In this document: positions 9,652 to 19,937 of the stretch, in pieces
How the letters are laid out: each line of letters starts with the position of its first letter
Position numbering within the stretch: position 1 is the stretch's first letter
Source of the DNA: Mycolicibacterium parafortuitum
GTDB taxonomy: Bacteria; Actinomycetota; Actinomycetes; Mycobacteriales; Mycobacteriaceae
Reading direction: 5' to 3'
Length of the DNA stretch: 64,000 bases
Assembly: GCF_010725485.1 (NCBI RefSeq)
Contig: NZ_AP022598.1
Coordinates: 3,844,001 to 3,908,000, forward strand
The notes under the pieces: model-generated
What the model was told of the DNA's origin: nothing
Database searches by the model: none
Seen by the model: only the letters and a program-made list of their open reading frames with translations
Position numbers and translations under genes: made by a program

Positions 9652-10713
9652 CTACCGCGCCGCCGAGCCGACCGCCTCCGCCAGCCCGGAGAACCCGTGT
9701 GCGCGGAGGTGTTCGGCGATGCCGTCGTTGATCGACTTGGCCCACGTCCCGCCGCCGTAGACGAACCCGGTGTAGCCCTGCAGCAGTGACGCGCCCGCGG
9801 TGATCCGTTCCCACGCGTCGTCGGCGGTCTCGATGCCGCCGACGCTGATCAGCACCAGCCGGTCACCGACGCGGGCGTGCAGGCGGCGCAGCACCTCCAG
9901 CGCGCGGCGGGCGACCGGCGGACCCGAGACGCCCCCGGCGCCGAGGTCGGCGGCCCCGGGGGTGGCCAGCCCGTCACGCGAGATCGTGGTGTTGGTCGCG
10001 ACGATCCCGGCGAGGCCGAGTTCCACTGCGAGGTCGGCGATCTCGTCGATGTCTCGGTCGGCGAGGTCGGGGGCGATCTTGACCAGCACCGGCGTCGACG
10101 TCTCGGCCAGTACGGCGGACAGGATCGGTCGCAGCGATTCGACCGACTGCAGGTCCCGCAGCCCAGGGGTGTTCGGCGAGCTGACGTTCACCACCAGGTA
10201 GGCGGCCAGCGAGCCGAGCAGCCTGGCGCTCTCGGCGTAGTCCGCCGGGGCGTCCTCCGGCGCGGTGATCTTCGTCTTGCCGATGTTCACGCCGATCGGC
10301 ACGTCCGGTGCGCTTCGGGCGAGTCGCTGCGCGAGCGCGGCCGACCCGTGGTTGTTGAAGCCCATCCGGTTGAGCAGGGCGCGGTCGGCGGGCAGCCGGA
10401 ACAGCCGCGGCTCCGGGTTACCGGGCTGCGCCTGCGCGGTCACCGTGCCGACCTCGGCGTAACCGAATCCCAGTGCGCCCCAGGCGTGTACGCCCAGACC
10501 GTCCTTGTCGAAACCCGCGGCCAGGCCCAGCGGCGCCGGAAAGCGCACCCCGAACACGGTGGAGGCCAGCACCGGATCGTGCGGTGCGAGACGCCGTGCC
10601 AGCCCGCGGCGCAGCGGAGCCGGTCCGGTGGCGGCCCGCAACCCGGCGAACACCCAGGTGTGGATGGTTTCGGGCGGGACCAGGAACAGGGCTTTGCGCA
10701 GTGCCGTGTACAT
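9652..10713 (-). CDS. pyrD: Dihydroorotate dehydrogenase (quinone), class 2
   Basis: The 353-residue enzyme oxidises dihydroorotate to orotate with FMN and passes electrons to membrane quinone (fourth step of pyrimidine synthesis). The N-terminal amphipathic helix region ([19 protein letters not shown]) is the class 2 membrane-attachment part. The active-site loop [14 protein letters not shown] carries the catalytic Ser, and FMN-binding segments include [12 protein letters not shown] and [12 protein letters not shown]. The ATG at 10713 overlaps the upstream stop as TGATG, which fixes the start and implies coupled translation with the DUF5703 and LppL genes. Confidence 0.95.
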   Translation of the reverse strand: MYTALRKALFLVPPETIHTWVFAGLRAATGPAPLRRGLARRLAPHDPVLASTVFGVRFPAPLGLAAGFDKDGLGVHAWGALGFGYAEVGTVTAQAQPGNPEPRLFRLPADRALLNRMGFNNHGSAALAQRLARSAPDVPIGVNIGKTKITAPEDAPADYAESARLLGSLAAYLVVNVSSPNTPGLRDLQSVESLRPILSAVLAETSTPVLVKIAPDLADRDIDEIADLAVELGLAGIVATNTTISRDGLATPGAADLGAGGVSGPPVARRALEVLRRLHARVGDRLVLISVGGIETADDAWERITAGASLLQGYTGFVYGGGTWAKSINDGIAEHLRAHGFSGLAEAVGSAAR

Positions 10714-10973
10714 CACAGCCCCGGCTGATCGGGTCCGGCGGGACCGTCTGCGCGCTTCTTGCGGCGCAGCAGCACCCGTCGTGACCCGTCGGTGTACAGC
10801 CGGACCCGGTTGAGTTCCCAGCCGCGGTACTCGGCCTCGATGGACAGCCGGATCGATGCGGTCACCCTGGTCACGTCGGGCGGCAGGCGCAGCGGGATCC
10901 ACTCGTACTCGCTGGAGTCCTCGGCGACGGCCTGGCTCCACGCCGCGGGCATCCTGCCCCGGCCCACACTCAT
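10713..10973 (-). CDS. DUF5703 family small protein
   Basis: An 86-residue basic protein with conserved-looking core [15 protein letters not shown] and [19 protein letters not shown], ending in a Lys/Arg-rich tail. No signal peptide or membrane segment. It is translationally coupled at both ends: ATGA overlap with lppL upstream and TGATG with pyrD downstream. Function unknown. Its fixed position between lppL and pyrD in mycobacteria suggests co-expression, nothing more specific. Confidence 0.8.
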   Translation of the reverse strand: MSVGRGRMPAAWSQAVAEDSSEYEWIPLRLPPDVTRVTASIRLSIEAEYRGWELNRVRLYTDGSRRVLLRRKKRADGPAGPDQPGL

Positions 10974-12010
10974 CCGGCACCGCCGGCACCGGTGATGACC
11001 TGCACCCCGGCGCCGGATCCCGACACCACGAACAGGGTGTCGGTGGTGTCGGCGTAGGCCAGGGAGTTCGGTTGCTGCACGGTCGGGTATCGCACCTTCT
11101 CGACGGGGATTCCGGTCGCCAGATCGTAACCAACCACGGTGTTCGATGCCGTCTGCGCCACCCAGGCGAGCCCCTGCGGGTTCTGCGAGCCCGCGACTCC
11201 GTACGGCGCGTCCGGCACCGGGTAGCGCTGGCGCAGGATCAGCGGGCGGACCCCGTACACCAGCAGCTCGTCGCCGCGGGTGTCGGCCACGAGCACGCGG
11301 CCGGCGCCGTCGGTGGCCATCGTGGTGGCGCCGTCGCCGGCGCGCAGCGCGTGCTCGGAGTTCGTCCCGTCCGCGTTCAGCGTCGTCACCGATGTCTGCC
11401 CGCGGTCCAGAACGACGACGATATCGTCTTGTGTGACAAGGGCATCCACGCGCGCGAACATCTTCAGGCGGGCATCGACCCCGCCGTCGGGCGAGGTCGT
11501 GACGACGGCGCCGTCGGCGCTGCCGAGCACAATCCGGCCGTCGGCGCGGCGGGTGATCGCGGTGAACTCGACGTCCTGCTGCCCGTCCACGTCGACCCGT
11601 GTCACCTCACCGGTGCCGATGTCCAGGCGCAGGTACCCACCCCGGGTCGCCAGGTACGCCGTGCCGTCGCCGTCGCCGGCCACCGCGGTCGCCTCGGATT
11701 CCAGCTCCACCGCGGTCGGCGCGGCCGCCGCGTCGATCAGCGTCACCGTCGAGCGGTCCGCGCCGGACGACAGCACCACCAGGCGCGCCGTCGTGGCGTC
11801 GAACACCGCGGCCTGCCCCGGCTGTGCCAGGGGGAGCACCGTCCCGGCTGGGGCCTCGGCGGGGGCGGGGGAGTCCGCGGCCCGCGCAGGCGTGATCGTC
11901 GGTGGCGGCGCGTCGACGGGATTGGACGAACACCCGGCGATCACCACCAACGCCAGTGCGGAGGCGGCCCAGCGACCGGCCCGGACTGCGGAGTTTGGGT
12001 GGGCAGACAA
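10970..12010 (-). CDS. lppL: LppL-like lipoprotein with beta-propeller-type repeats
   Basis: A 346-residue exported lipoprotein. The signal peptide ([10 protein letters not shown]) has a lipobox with Cys27, followed by a Pro/Ala-rich linker and then a repetitive region of short strands with Asp/Gly turns ([48 protein letters not shown]), as in NHL/quinoprotein-like propellers. It should sit on the outer face of the membrane. First gene of the lppL-DUF5703-pyrD operon and counterpart of Rv2138 from memory. The ligand is unknown. Confidence 0.85.
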   Translation of the reverse strand: MSAHPNSAVRAGRWAASALALVVIAGCSSNPVDAPPPTITPARAADSPAPAEAPAGTVLPLAQPGQAAVFDATTARLVVLSSGADRSTVTLIDAAAAPTAVELESEATAVAGDGDGTAYLATRGGYLRLDIGTGEVTRVDVDGQQDVEFTAITRRADGRIVLGSADGAVVTTSPDGGVDARLKMFARVDALVTQDDIVVVLDRGQTSVTTLNADGTNSEHALRAGDGATTMATDGAGRVLVADTRGDELLVYGVRPLILRQRYPVPDAPYGVAGSQNPQGLAWVAQTASNTVVGYDLATGIPVEKVRYPTVQQPNSLAYADTTDTLFVVSGSGAGVQVITGAGGAG

Positions 12011-12131
12011 CGGGTAGCTCTCGTTTCGGGTGGGTTGAAATTCGACCGAGGAGCCAGTCTATGCAACAGCGTGCAGTCGACCCATGGGCTCTGAGGCACC
12101 GGTTCGATCAGAGGGCGGTATGGTACATACC

Positions 12132-12443
12132 ATGACCCTTGCGGCGGACAATGATGTGGCCCGACAGGGATTCGTCGTCGAGGACGTCACCACCGGTGTG
12201 CACGCCAGCGGTTTCGGCCAGCTCGGCGACGGCCGCAGCTTCTCCTTCTACGTCGAGCGCCAGTCACTCGTGGTCGAGGTGTACCGCCCCCGGCTGCGCG
12301 GACCGGTACCGCAAGCCGAGGACATCGTCGCCACGGCCAGCCGCAAGCTCACCGACATCGACATGACCGACGAGCGCAGCGTGATCGCCGCGGTCCGTGA
12401 CACCGTCGCCGACGCGCAACCGGTGACGCGCCCCGTGCGCTGA
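12132..12443 (+). CDS. Conserved mycobacterial protein (Rv2137c-like)
   Basis: A 103-residue protein with segments [27 protein letters not shown] and a C-terminal helix of Asp/Glu and Thr. No signal peptide or membrane segment. ATG at 12132 is preferred over in-frame upstream Met codons. Directly before it lies an inverted repeat, GGTATG (12117-12122) with CATACC (12126-12131), which could hide or mark the initiation region. It leads into uppP after 46 bases. Function unknown. Confidence 0.75.
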   Translation: MTLAADNDVARQGFVVEDVTTGVHASGFGQLGDGRSFSFYVERQSLVVEVYRPRLRGPVPQAEDIVATASRKLTDIDMTDERSVIAAVRDTVADAQPVTRPVR

Positions 12444-12489
12444 CAGCCGCGCCAAGCCCCGCCTCCGACGCCACGGTACGGTCGTCGTC

Positions 12490-13332
12490 GTGACAGGGGA
12501 GATGTCGTGGCTGCAGGTCGTCGTCCTGTCGGTGATCCAGGGACTCGCCGAGTTCCTGCCCGTCTCGTCGTCCGGTCACCTCGCCATCACCTCACGGGTG
12601 TTCTTCGACGACGATGCGGGCGCGTCGTTCACCGCGGTCAGCCAGCTCGGCACCGAGGCCGCGGTACTGGTCTTTTTCGCCCGCGACATCGTGCGGATCG
12701 TCAAGGCGTGGTTCGCCGGTCTGTTCACCGCAGGGCGGCGCGACGCCGACTACTGGCTGGGCTGGTGGGTGATCATCGGCACCATCCCGATCAGCGTCAT
12801 CGGCCTGCTGTTCAAGGACGAGATCCGGACCGGTGCGCGCAATCTGTGGCTGGTCGCGACCGCGATGATCGTGTTCTCGTTCGTGATCGCCGCCGCCGAA
12901 TACGTCGGCAGGCAGACCCGCCGGGTCGAACAGCTGACCTGGCGCGACGCGGTGATCGTCGGCTTCGCCCAGTGTCTGGCGCTGGTGCCCGGCGTGTCGC
13001 GCTCGGGCGCGACGATCAGCGCGGGCCTGTTCCTCGGTATGGAGCGCGAGTTGGCGGCCCGGTTCGGGTTCCTGCTCGCCATCCCGGCGGTGTTCGCGTC
13101 CGGCCTGTTCTCGCTGCCCGACGCGTTCGCGCCGGTCGGGGAGGGGATGAGCGCCACCGGCCCGCAGCTGGTGGTGTCGATCGTGGTCGCGTTCGTCGTC
13201 GGCTACGCCGCGGTGGCCTGGTTCCTGCGCTTCCTGGTCCGGCACAGCATGTACTGGTTCGTCGGATACCGCATCATCCTCGGCACGGTGGTGCTGGTGC
13301 TGCTCGCGACAGGGACGGTGGCCGCGATATGA
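12490..13332 (+). CDS. uppP: Undecaprenyl-diphosphate phosphatase
   Basis: A 280-residue polytopic membrane enzyme that removes a phosphate from undecaprenyl diphosphate, recycling the lipid carrier of peptidoglycan. Both catalytic signatures are present: the Glu/Ser/His motif [13 protein letters not shown] near residue 20 and [15 protein letters not shown] with its Arg. Start is GTG at 12490 or, by homology to mycobacterial orthologues, ATG at 12502; GGGGAG touches the latter too closely to act for it. The ATGA at 13329 overlaps the next gene. Confidence 0.95.
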   Translation: MTGEMSWLQVVVLSVIQGLAEFLPVSSSGHLAITSRVFFDDDAGASFTAVSQLGTEAAVLVFFARDIVRIVKAWFAGLFTAGRRDADYWLGWWVIIGTIPISVIGLLFKDEIRTGARNLWLVATAMIVFSFVIAAAEYVGRQTRRVEQLTWRDAVIVGFAQCLALVPGVSRSGATISAGLFLGMERELAARFGFLLAIPAVFASGLFSLPDAFAPVGEGMSATGPQLVVSIVVAFVVGYAAVAWFLRFLVRHSMYWFVGYRIILGTVVLVLLATGTVAAI

Positions 13333-14021
13333 CGGTTCTGCTGGTGCGGCACGGGCGCTCGACGTCGAACACCGCGCACACGCTGGCCGGTCGTTCGGAA
13401 GGCGTCGACCTCGACGACCGCGGCCGCGAACAGGCCTCGGGGCTGGTCGACCGGCTCGGCGGGCTCCCGATCCGGGCCATCGTCCGCTCGCCGCTGCTGC
13501 GCTGTGAGCGCACGATGGAACCGCTGGCCGCCGCACTCGGGCTGCAACCGGTCGTCGAGGACCGGATCACCGAGGTCGACTACGGGTCCTGGACCGGCCG
13601 CAAGATCGCCGAACTGGTCAAGGAGCCGCTCTGGGCGGTGGTGCAGCAGCAACCCAGCGCCGCGGTGTTCCCCGAGGGCGAGGGGCTGGCCGGTGTGCAG
13701 GCGCGCGCCGTCGCGGCGGTCCGCGAACACGACCGCCGGCTCGCCGATGAACACGGCGGCGACGTGTTGTGGGTCGCGTGCACGCACGGCGACGTCATCA
13801 AATCGGTACTGGCCGACGCGCTGGGCACCCACCTGGACAGCTTCCAGCGGATCAACGCCGACCCCGCATCGGTCAGCGCGATCCGCTACACGCCGATGCG
13901 CCCGTTCGTGATCCACGTCAACCACACCGGCGGTGCGCTGAACGCCGCCCTCAACCAGTCCCCGAGCGAGACGAAAGACGTCCCGGCCGGCGACGCGGTG
14001 GTGGGCGGGTCCACCGACTGA
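13329..14021 (+). CDS. Histidine phosphatase (phosphoglycerate mutase-like)
   Basis: A 230-residue branch-2-free histidine phosphatase, counterpart of Rv2135c from memory. The RHG motif ([19 protein letters not shown]) supplies the phospho-accepting His; [13 protein letters not shown] supplies Arg, EVDYGSWTG the acid, and [16 protein letters not shown] the second His. The C-terminus carries a low-complexity tail. Substrate unknown; such proteins act on small phosphate esters in the cytoplasm. Coupled to uppP by an ATGA overlap, which makes a link with cell-wall phosphate metabolism conceivable but unproven. Confidence 0.88.
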   Translation: MTVLLVRHGRSTSNTAHTLAGRSEGVDLDDRGREQASGLVDRLGGLPIRAIVRSPLLRCERTMEPLAAALGLQPVVEDRITEVDYGSWTGRKIAELVKEPLWAVVQQQPSAAVFPEGEGLAGVQARAVAAVREHDRRLADEHGGDVLWVACTHGDVIKSVLADALGTHLDSFQRINADPASVSAIRYTPMRPFVIHVNHTGGALNAALNQSPSETKDVPAGDAVVGGSTD

Positions 14022-14058
14022 CGCCGCCCTGACCTTTGCCGGTATTTTGGACAGTGCC

Positions 14059-14643
14059 ATGGCCCGCGCAATCCACGTCTTCCGCACACCCGACCGCTTC
14101 GTGGCCGGGACCGTCGGCCAGCCGGGAAACCGGACCTTCTATCTGCAGGCCGTGCACGACAAGCGCGTCATCTCGGTCATTCTGGAAAAGCAGCAGGTGG
14201 CGGTGCTCGCCGAGCGGATCGCCGCACTGTTGCTCGAGATCAACCGCCGCTTCGGCACCCCGATCCCGCCCGAGACCAACGACGTCGAGGACCTCAGCCC
14301 GCTGGTCACCCCCGTCGACGCCGAATTCCGCGTCGGCACCATGGGCCTGGGCTGGGATTCTGAGGCCCAGACCGTCGTGGTGGAGCTGCTCGCGGTGTCC
14401 GAGACCGAGTTCGACGCCTCCGTCGTGCTCGACGACGCCGAGGACGGACCGGACGCGGTGCGGGTGTTCCTGACCCCCGAGTCGGCCCGCCAGTTCGCCG
14501 CCCGCTCCAACCGGGTCATCTCGGCGGGCCGGCCGCCGTGCCCGCTGTGCGAGGAGCCGCTGGACCCCGAAGGCCACATCTGCGTCCGGACCAACGGTTA
14601 CCGGCGCGGTGCCCTGAGCGGGTCCGACGATGACGAGCTCTGA
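14059..14643 (+). CDS. DUF3090 family protein
   Basis: A 194-residue actinobacterial protein of the DUF3090 family (Rv2134c-like). It begins ARAIHVFRTPDRFVAGTVG and ends with a probable zinc knuckle (CPLCEEPLDPEGHIC, Cys spacing 2 and 9). ATG at 14059 is used; a TTG at 14047 is also in frame. The last 14 bases overlap the kinase-like SCO1664 gene, and the two are adjacent in many actinobacteria, so they probably act together. Biochemical role unknown. Confidence 0.85.
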   Translation: MARAIHVFRTPDRFVAGTVGQPGNRTFYLQAVHDKRVISVILEKQQVAVLAERIAALLLEINRRFGTPIPPETNDVEDLSPLVTPVDAEFRVGTMGLGWDSEAQTVVVELLAVSETEFDASVVLDDAEDGPDAVRVFLTPESARQFAARSNRVISAGRPPCPLCEEPLDPEGHICVRTNGYRRGALSGSDDDEL

Positions 14644-15430
14644 GATCCTCCAGCGCGGTGAGCTGGTGGTGCTCGGCCGGATCCGGTCGGCGAGCAACGC
14701 GACATTCCTGTGTGAGGCGACCCTCGACGGCGCCACCGAGCACTGTGTCTACAAACCGGTGCGCGGGGAGGCGCCGCTGTGGGATTTCCCCGACGGCACA
14801 CTGGCGGGCCGCGAGCTGTCGTCGTATCTGATCTCCGCGGCGCTGGGCTGGAATGTGGTGCCCTACACCATCATCCGGGACGGGCCGGCCGGGCCGGGGA
14901 TGCTGCAGCGCTGGATCGACCAACCGGACGACGACGCGACGGAAGCCGCTGCCGGACCCGATCTGATCGACCTCGTCCCGGCGGGCAAGGTGCCGCCGGG
15001 GTTCCTGCCGATCCTGCAGGCCTACGACTATGCCGGCGACGAGGTGACCCTGGTGCACGCCGACGATGAGCGGCTGCGCCGAATCGCGGTGTTCGACGTG
15101 CTGATCAACAACGCCGACCGCAAGGGCGGACACGTCCTGCAGGGCATCGACGGCGGCGTCTACGGCGTCGACCACGGGGTCACGCTGCACGAAGAGGACA
15201 AGCTGCGCACCGTGCTGTGGGGTTGGGCGGGCAAACCCGTCGATGACGAAACCCTGACCGATGTCGAGAAACTCGGCGAGGCGCTGAAGTCCGATCTGGG
15301 CACCGAGCTGCGCGACCACATCACGCCGCGAGAAGTCGCCGCGTTACGGTCCAGAATCGTTGGCCTGCTGCGCAATCCGGTGATGCCGACACCTGACCGT
15401 CGGCGGCCGATCCCATGGCCCGCGTTCTGA
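14630..15430 (+). CDS. SCO1664 family kinase-like protein
   Basis: A 266-residue protein with a PI3K/PI4K-like or HipA-like kinase outline. [16 protein letters not shown] would hold the nucleotide-binding Lys, [17 protein letters not shown] the catalytic loop (Asn-Asp) and [17 protein letters not shown] the metal-binding Asp. This matches the SCO1664/Rv2133c family. It overlaps DUF3090 by 14 bases. Substrate unknown; an inositol- or protein-phosphorylating role is a hypothesis drawn from the fold only. Confidence 0.82.
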   Translation: MTSSEILQRGELVVLGRIRSASNATFLCEATLDGATEHCVYKPVRGEAPLWDFPDGTLAGRELSSYLISAALGWNVVPYTIIRDGPAGPGMLQRWIDQPDDDATEAAAGPDLIDLVPAGKVPPGFLPILQAYDYAGDEVTLVHADDERLRRIAVFDVLINNADRKGGHVLQGIDGGVYGVDHGVTLHEEDKLRTVLWGWAGKPVDDETLTDVEKLGEALKSDLGTELRDHITPREVAALRSRIVGLLRNPVMPTPDRRRPIPWPAF

Positions 15431-15447
15431 CGTGATGTACTGGCGCG

Positions 15448-16205
15448 GTGACTCTCACCGACGCAGCACTGGCCGCCACGGTGGCCGAGGAGGCCGGTGG
15501 GCTGCTGCTCGCGATGCGCGAGCAGATCGGTTTTACGATCCCTACGATCTCGGCGACGCCGGTGACGCGCGCGCGAACACGCTGATCCTGGACCGGCTGC
15601 GTCGCGCACGCCCGCACGACGCGATCCTGTCCGAGGAGGCCGTCGACGACGTGTCCCGGGTCGACGCCGACCGGGTCTGGATCGTCGACCCCGTCGACGG
15701 CACCCACGAGTACTCGATGCCGGGCCGCGCCGACTGGGCGGTGCACATCGCGCTGTGGCGGCGGGATGCGGGCACGATCACCGACGCCGCGGTCGCCCTG
15801 CCGGCCCGCGGCGAGGTGTACCGCAGCGACACCGTCGTGCCCCCGCCTCCGCGTGCCGACGGACCGATCCGGATCACCGCCAGTTCCAATCGTCCGCCCG
15901 CCGTGCTGTGGCGGATCCGCGAACAGCTCGACATCGAGCTCTACCGGATCGGGTCGGCAGGGGCGAAGGCCATGGCCGTGGTCCGTGGCGACGTGGACGC
16001 GTACCTGCACGCCGGCGGGCAGTGGGAGTGGGATTCCGCGGCACCGGCCGGTGTGCTGTGGGCGGCGGGCCTGCACGCGACCCGCCTCGACGGCTCCCCG
16101 CTGATCTACAACCGCCGCGACCCGTACCTGCCGGACCTGCTGATGTGCCGACCCGAGGTCGCCGGGGATCTACTGGAGACGATCTGGTCGGCCTACCGGG
16201 AATGA
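15448..16205 (+). CDS. cysQ: 3'-phosphoadenosine 5'-phosphate phosphatase CysQ (one frame break)
   Basis: An inositol-monophosphatase-fold enzyme that hydrolyses PAP/PAPS in sulfate assimilation (Rv2131c). Metal-binding motifs are visible: [28 protein letters not shown] and [16 protein letters not shown]. The N-terminus reads from GTG at 15448 up to MREQIGF near 15530. The conserved continuation ([17 protein letters not shown]) is in another frame, so one base is missing around GG-TTTT at 15528-15534. The rest is intact to 16205. About 252 residues if restored, normal for the family. Next to mshC, also thiol-sulfur metabolism. Confidence 0.85.
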
Positions 16206-16252
16206 ATCGGCCGTCGGAGTTGTCGCACACCACGATGTCTAAAGTCGACGCC

Positions 16253-17489
16253 ATGAAATCGTGGTCCGCGCCTGACGTTCCGGTGCTTCCGGGGCGCGGG
16301 CCCCAGCTGCGCCTCTACGACAGCGCCGACCGCCAGGTGCGGCCGGTGGCGGCGGGCACGACCGCCACGATGTACGTGTGCGGGATCACCCCGTACGACG
16401 CGACCCACCTCGGCCACGCCGCGACCTATCTGACCTTCGATCTGGTCAACCGGGTGTGGCGCGACGCCGGCCACGACGTGCACTACGTGCAGAACATCAC
16501 CGACGTCGACGATCCGCTGTTCGAACGCGCACAACGCGACGGCATCGGCTGGCGCGAGCTCGGCGACCGCGAGACCGAGCTGTTCCGCGAGGACATGGCC
16601 GCGCTGCGGGTGCTGCCCCCGCGCGACTACGTGGCCGCCACCGAGGCCATCGCCGAGGTGGTCGAGGTGGTGGAGAAGCTACTGGCCTCCGGGGCCGCCT
16701 ACGTCGTCGACGACGCCGAGTATCCCGACGTGTACTTCCATGCCGGCGCCACCGCCCAGTTCGGCTACGAGTCCGGCTTCGACCGCGACACCATGCTGGC
16801 GCTGTTCGCCGAACGCGGCGGCGACCCCGAGCGGGCGGGCAAACGGGATCCGCTGGATGCGCTGCTGTGGCGCGTCGAACGCCCCGGCGAGCCGAGCTGG
16901 CCGTCGCCGTTCGGCCCGGGCGGCCGGGCTGGCACGTGGAGTGCGCGGCGATCGCGATGACCCGCATCGGCAACGTGCTCGACATCCAGGGCGGCGGCAG
17001 CGACCTGGTGTTCCCGCACCACGAGTTCTCCGCCGCCCACGCCGAGTGCGTCTCGGGGAGCGGCGCTTCGCCCGGCACTATGTCCACGCGGGCATGATCG
17101 GCTGGGACGGGCACAAGATGTCCAAGAGTCGCGGCAACCTGGTGCTGGTCTCCCAGCTGCGGCGCGACGGTGTCGACCCGGCCGCGATCCGCCTCGGGCT
17201 CTTCGCCGGGCACTACCGTCAGGACCGGTACTGGAGCCCCGAGGTGGTCGACGAGGCGCTGCAGCGGCTGCACCGGTGGCGCAGCGCGACCTCCCTGGGC
17301 GCCGCGCCGGACGCCACCGACGTCGTCGCCCGCGTCCGCCGCTACCTCGCCGACGATCTCGACACCCCCAAAGCGCTTGCCGCACTGGATGGTTGGGCCA
17401 CCGACGCACTGTCCTACGGGGGTCACGACCCCGCCGCCGGGACGACGGTGGCCACCGCGGTCGACGCGCTGCTGGGCGTTCAGCTGTAA
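16253..17489 (+). CDS. mshC: Mycothiol ligase MshC (two frame breaks)
   Basis: Joins cysteine to GlcN-inositol with ATP in mycothiol synthesis; a cysteinyl-tRNA synthetase-like enzyme of about 412 residues. [17 protein letters not shown] holds the zinc Cys and HIGH-like motif, [16 protein letters not shown] follows, then [29 protein letters not shown] and the KMSKS loop ([13 protein letters not shown]). The frame breaks near 16921 (one C lost in a GGGC-CGG context) and near 17055-17058 (GGGG instead of five G), each by one base. All active-site residues are kept once frames are joined. mshC is required for mycothiol, so real loss would be costly. Confidence 0.9.
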
Positions 17490-17517
17490 AGCTGCTCCCG
17501 TGGAGTAGGTTTCGGCT

Positions 17518-18404
17518 GTGTCTACAGCGCGGTCGATCGCCGGGAGAACCGTCTTCATCACCGGAGGCGCCCGCGGCGTCGGTGCCGAGGTGGCACGCCG
17601 TCTGCACGCCAGGGGAGCCAACCTCGTCCTCACCGACCTCGACGCGGCGCCGCTGGCCGAACTGCGGGACCGGCTGGGCGCGCAGCGCGTGCACACCGCG
17701 GTCGCCGACGTGCGGGAGCTGACCGACATGCAGGCCGCCGCGGACGCGGCCGCCGAACGATTCGGCGGTATCGACGTGGTGATGGCCAACGCCGGGATCG
17801 CGTCCTACGGTTCGGTGCTGCAGGTCGATCCGCAGGCGTTCCGCACGTTGATGGACGTCAACGTGCTCGGCGTATTCCACACCGTGCGCGCCACCCTGCC
17901 GTCGGTGCTGCAGCGGCGCGGGTACGTGCTGGTGGTGTCGTCGCTGGCCGCATACGCGGCATCGCCCGGGCTGGCGCCGTACCACGCGTCCAAGGCCGCC
18001 GTGGAGCACTTCGCCAACGCGCTGCGGCTGGAGGTCGGTTACCGCGGGTGGACGTCGGCACGGCGCACATGTCCTGGATCGACACCCCGCTGGTCCGCGA
18101 CGCCCGGGCTGACCTGCCGACGTTCACCGAGATGGTCAGCAAGCTGCCGTTCCCGCTGAATCGGACCACGTCGGTCGAGGCCTGCGGCAAGGCGTTCGTC
18201 GCAGGCATCGAGCGGCGCAAACGGCGCATCAACTGCCCGCGATGGGTCGGGGCGATGCGGTGGCTCAAACCGCTGCTGTCGACACCGCTGGGCGAGACGC
18301 CGGTCGTCAAGCTGGTGCCCGAGTTGTTGCCGAGGATGGACGCCGAGGTGGCCGCCCTCGGCCGGTCGATGGGTACCCGCACCGCGGATCTGGAGGAACG
18401 GTGA
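17518..18404 (+). CDS. Short-chain dehydrogenase/reductase (one frame break)
   Basis: A classical SDR of about 295 residues, counterpart of Rv2129c from memory. The cofactor loop is [15 protein letters not shown], the NAG motif is [12 protein letters not shown], and the catalytic YxxxK is [11 protein letters not shown]. One G appears lost near 18046-18048: the first frame ends in nonsense after GYRG, while [15 protein letters not shown] continues in the next frame to 18404. GTG start at 17518 follows GGAG. The stop overlaps the next start as TGATG. Substrate unknown. Confidence 0.83.
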
Positions 18405-19855
18405 TGCGGACAGTGCGTCGTCTGACGGCCGTGTTGGCGGCGCTGATACTGCTCGCAGGCTGCGGCACGGACTCGGGGTCGCAGCAGGCCGACACGTCGA
18501 CCTCGCCGGCCCCGCCGCCCGTCGCCGCGGAGGTGACCCCCGAACAAGCCCGGGCGATCGCGAAAGAGGCCTACATCTACGGTTTTCCGCTCGTCGACAA
18601 CTACCGCGTGCAGTACAGCTACTTCGTCGACAAGCAGGACCCCGAGTACAAGGGCGGCTGGAACGCGATCCACAACACCGCGCGGGTCTACACGCCCGCC
18701 GACAAGGCCATCCAGACGCCGAACTCGGACACCCCGTACTCGTTCGTCGGGGCCGACCTGCGCGCCGAACCGCTGGTCCTGACCGTCCCGCCGGTCGAGC
18801 AGGACCGCTATTACTCGCTGCAGTTCGTCGACGGGTACACCTACAACTTCGCTTACGTCGGCAGCCGCACCACCGGCAACGGCGGTGGCAGGTACCTGCT
18901 CGCGGGACCGAACTGGAAGGGCGAGAAACCCGAGGGCGTCGACGAGGTGATCCGGTCGGACACCGAGCTCGCATTCGTGTTGTACCGCACGCAGCTGTTC
19001 GGCCCGACCGACCTCGACGCGGTCAAGAAGATCCAGGACGGCTACCAGGTTGCGCCGCTGTCGGTGTTCCTGAACCAGCCGTCCCCGGAACCGGCGCCGG
19101 CGATCGACTTCGTCCCGCCGCTGACCGCCGACCAGCAGCGCACCTCGCCGCAGTTCTTCGAGACCCTGAACTTCGCGCTGCGGTTCGCGCCGGTACTGCC
19201 CGACGAGCGTGAGCTGCGGGACCGGTTCGCCACGATCGGCATCGGGGCCGACGGCGACTACGACGCCGATACGCTGACGCCGCAGATGCGCGCCGCGGTC
19301 GAGGGCGGAATCGCCGACGCGTGGGCGGAGTTCGATGCGCTCAAGAAGAACGAGGTCGACACCGGCAAGGTCACCTCGGCGCAGTTCTTCGGCACCCGGG
19401 ACGAGCTCAAGGACAACTACCTGTACCGGATGGCCGGCGCGGCGCTGGGCATCTATGGCAACACCGCGGCCGAGGCGATCTACCCCGCCGCGTTCAACGA
19501 CGCCGCCGGGGAGCCGCTGACCGGCGCGAACAACTACGTGTACCGGTTCGCGCCCGGTCAGCTGCCGCCGGTGAACGCGTTCTGGTCGGTGACCATGTAC
19601 GAGTTGCCCGCCAGCCTGCTCGTCGACAACCCGATCGACCGCTACCTGATCAACTCGGAGATGCTGCCGACCCTGGTGCCCGACGTCGACGGCGGCTACA
19701 CGCTGTACGTGCAGAACAGCTCACCGGGCCCGGAGAAGGAGCCGAACTGGCTGCCCGCGCCGAAGGGACCGTTCGGGTTGGTGCTGCGGCTGTACTGGCC
19801 CAAACCGGATGCGCTCAACGGGAGCTGGACGGCTCCGGTGCCCGAGAAGGTCTGA
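18404..19855 (+). CDS. DUF1254/DUF1214 domain lipoprotein
   Basis: A 483-residue exported protein with signal peptide and lipobox ending at Cys20 (ALILLAGC), a short low-complexity linker, an N-terminal DUF1254 domain (KEAYIYGFPLVDNYR, YSFVGADLRAEPLVL) and a C-terminal DUF1214 domain (VNAFWSVTMYELPASLLVDN, YLINSEMLP). The family is widespread and its biochemistry is largely unknown. The ATG is coupled to the SDR gene by TGATG. A strong inverted-repeat terminator follows. Confidence 0.88.
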   Translation: MRTVRRLTAVLAALILLAGCGTDSGSQQADTSTSPAPPPVAAEVTPEQARAIAKEAYIYGFPLVDNYRVQYSYFVDKQDPEYKGGWNAIHNTARVYTPADKAIQTPNSDTPYSFVGADLRAEPLVLTVPPVEQDRYYSLQFVDGYTYNFAYVGSRTTGNGGGRYLLAGPNWKGEKPEGVDEVIRSDTELAFVLYRTQLFGPTDLDAVKKIQDGYQVAPLSVFLNQPSPEPAPAIDFVPPLTADQQRTSPQFFETLNFALRFAPVLPDERELRDRFATIGIGADGDYDADTLTPQMRAAVEGGIADAWAEFDALKKNEVDTGKVTSAQFFGTRDELKDNYLYRMAGAALGIYGNTAAEAIYPAAFNDAAGEPLTGANNYVYRFAPGQLPPVNAFWSVTMYELPASLLVDNPIDRYLINSEMLPTLVPDVDGGYTLYVQNSSPGPEKEPNWLPAPKGPFGLVLRLYWPKPDALNGSWTAPVPEKV

Positions 19856-19867
19856 CCCCGGAGTTTT

Positions 19868-19931
19868 CCGCGAGCGTGCGGGAAGTCCGTCCTGAGCCCG
19901 GCGTGTCGGCCGCCGACACGCACGCTCGCGG
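19868..19931. terminator. Inverted-repeat element between convergent genes
   Basis: A perfect 13-base inverted repeat, CCGCGAGCGTGCG (19868-19880) with CGCACGCTCGCGG (19919-19931), encloses an inner stem CGTGTCGG (19902-19909)/CCGACACG (19913-19920). TTTT precedes it on the plus strand. It lies between the convergent DUF1254 and PAC2 genes and shares CGCGAGCGTGCG with 6184-6195, so it is probably a copy of a mycobacterial intergenic repeat working as a bidirectional terminator. Confidence 0.7.
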
Positions 19932-19937
19932 TCGGGG

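Noticed and set aside
16253-17489. mshC as a genuine pseudogene
   Set aside because: All conserved motifs are kept, both lesions are single-base losses in G/C-rich runs, and the same lesion type recurs across the window, which argues for sequence error.
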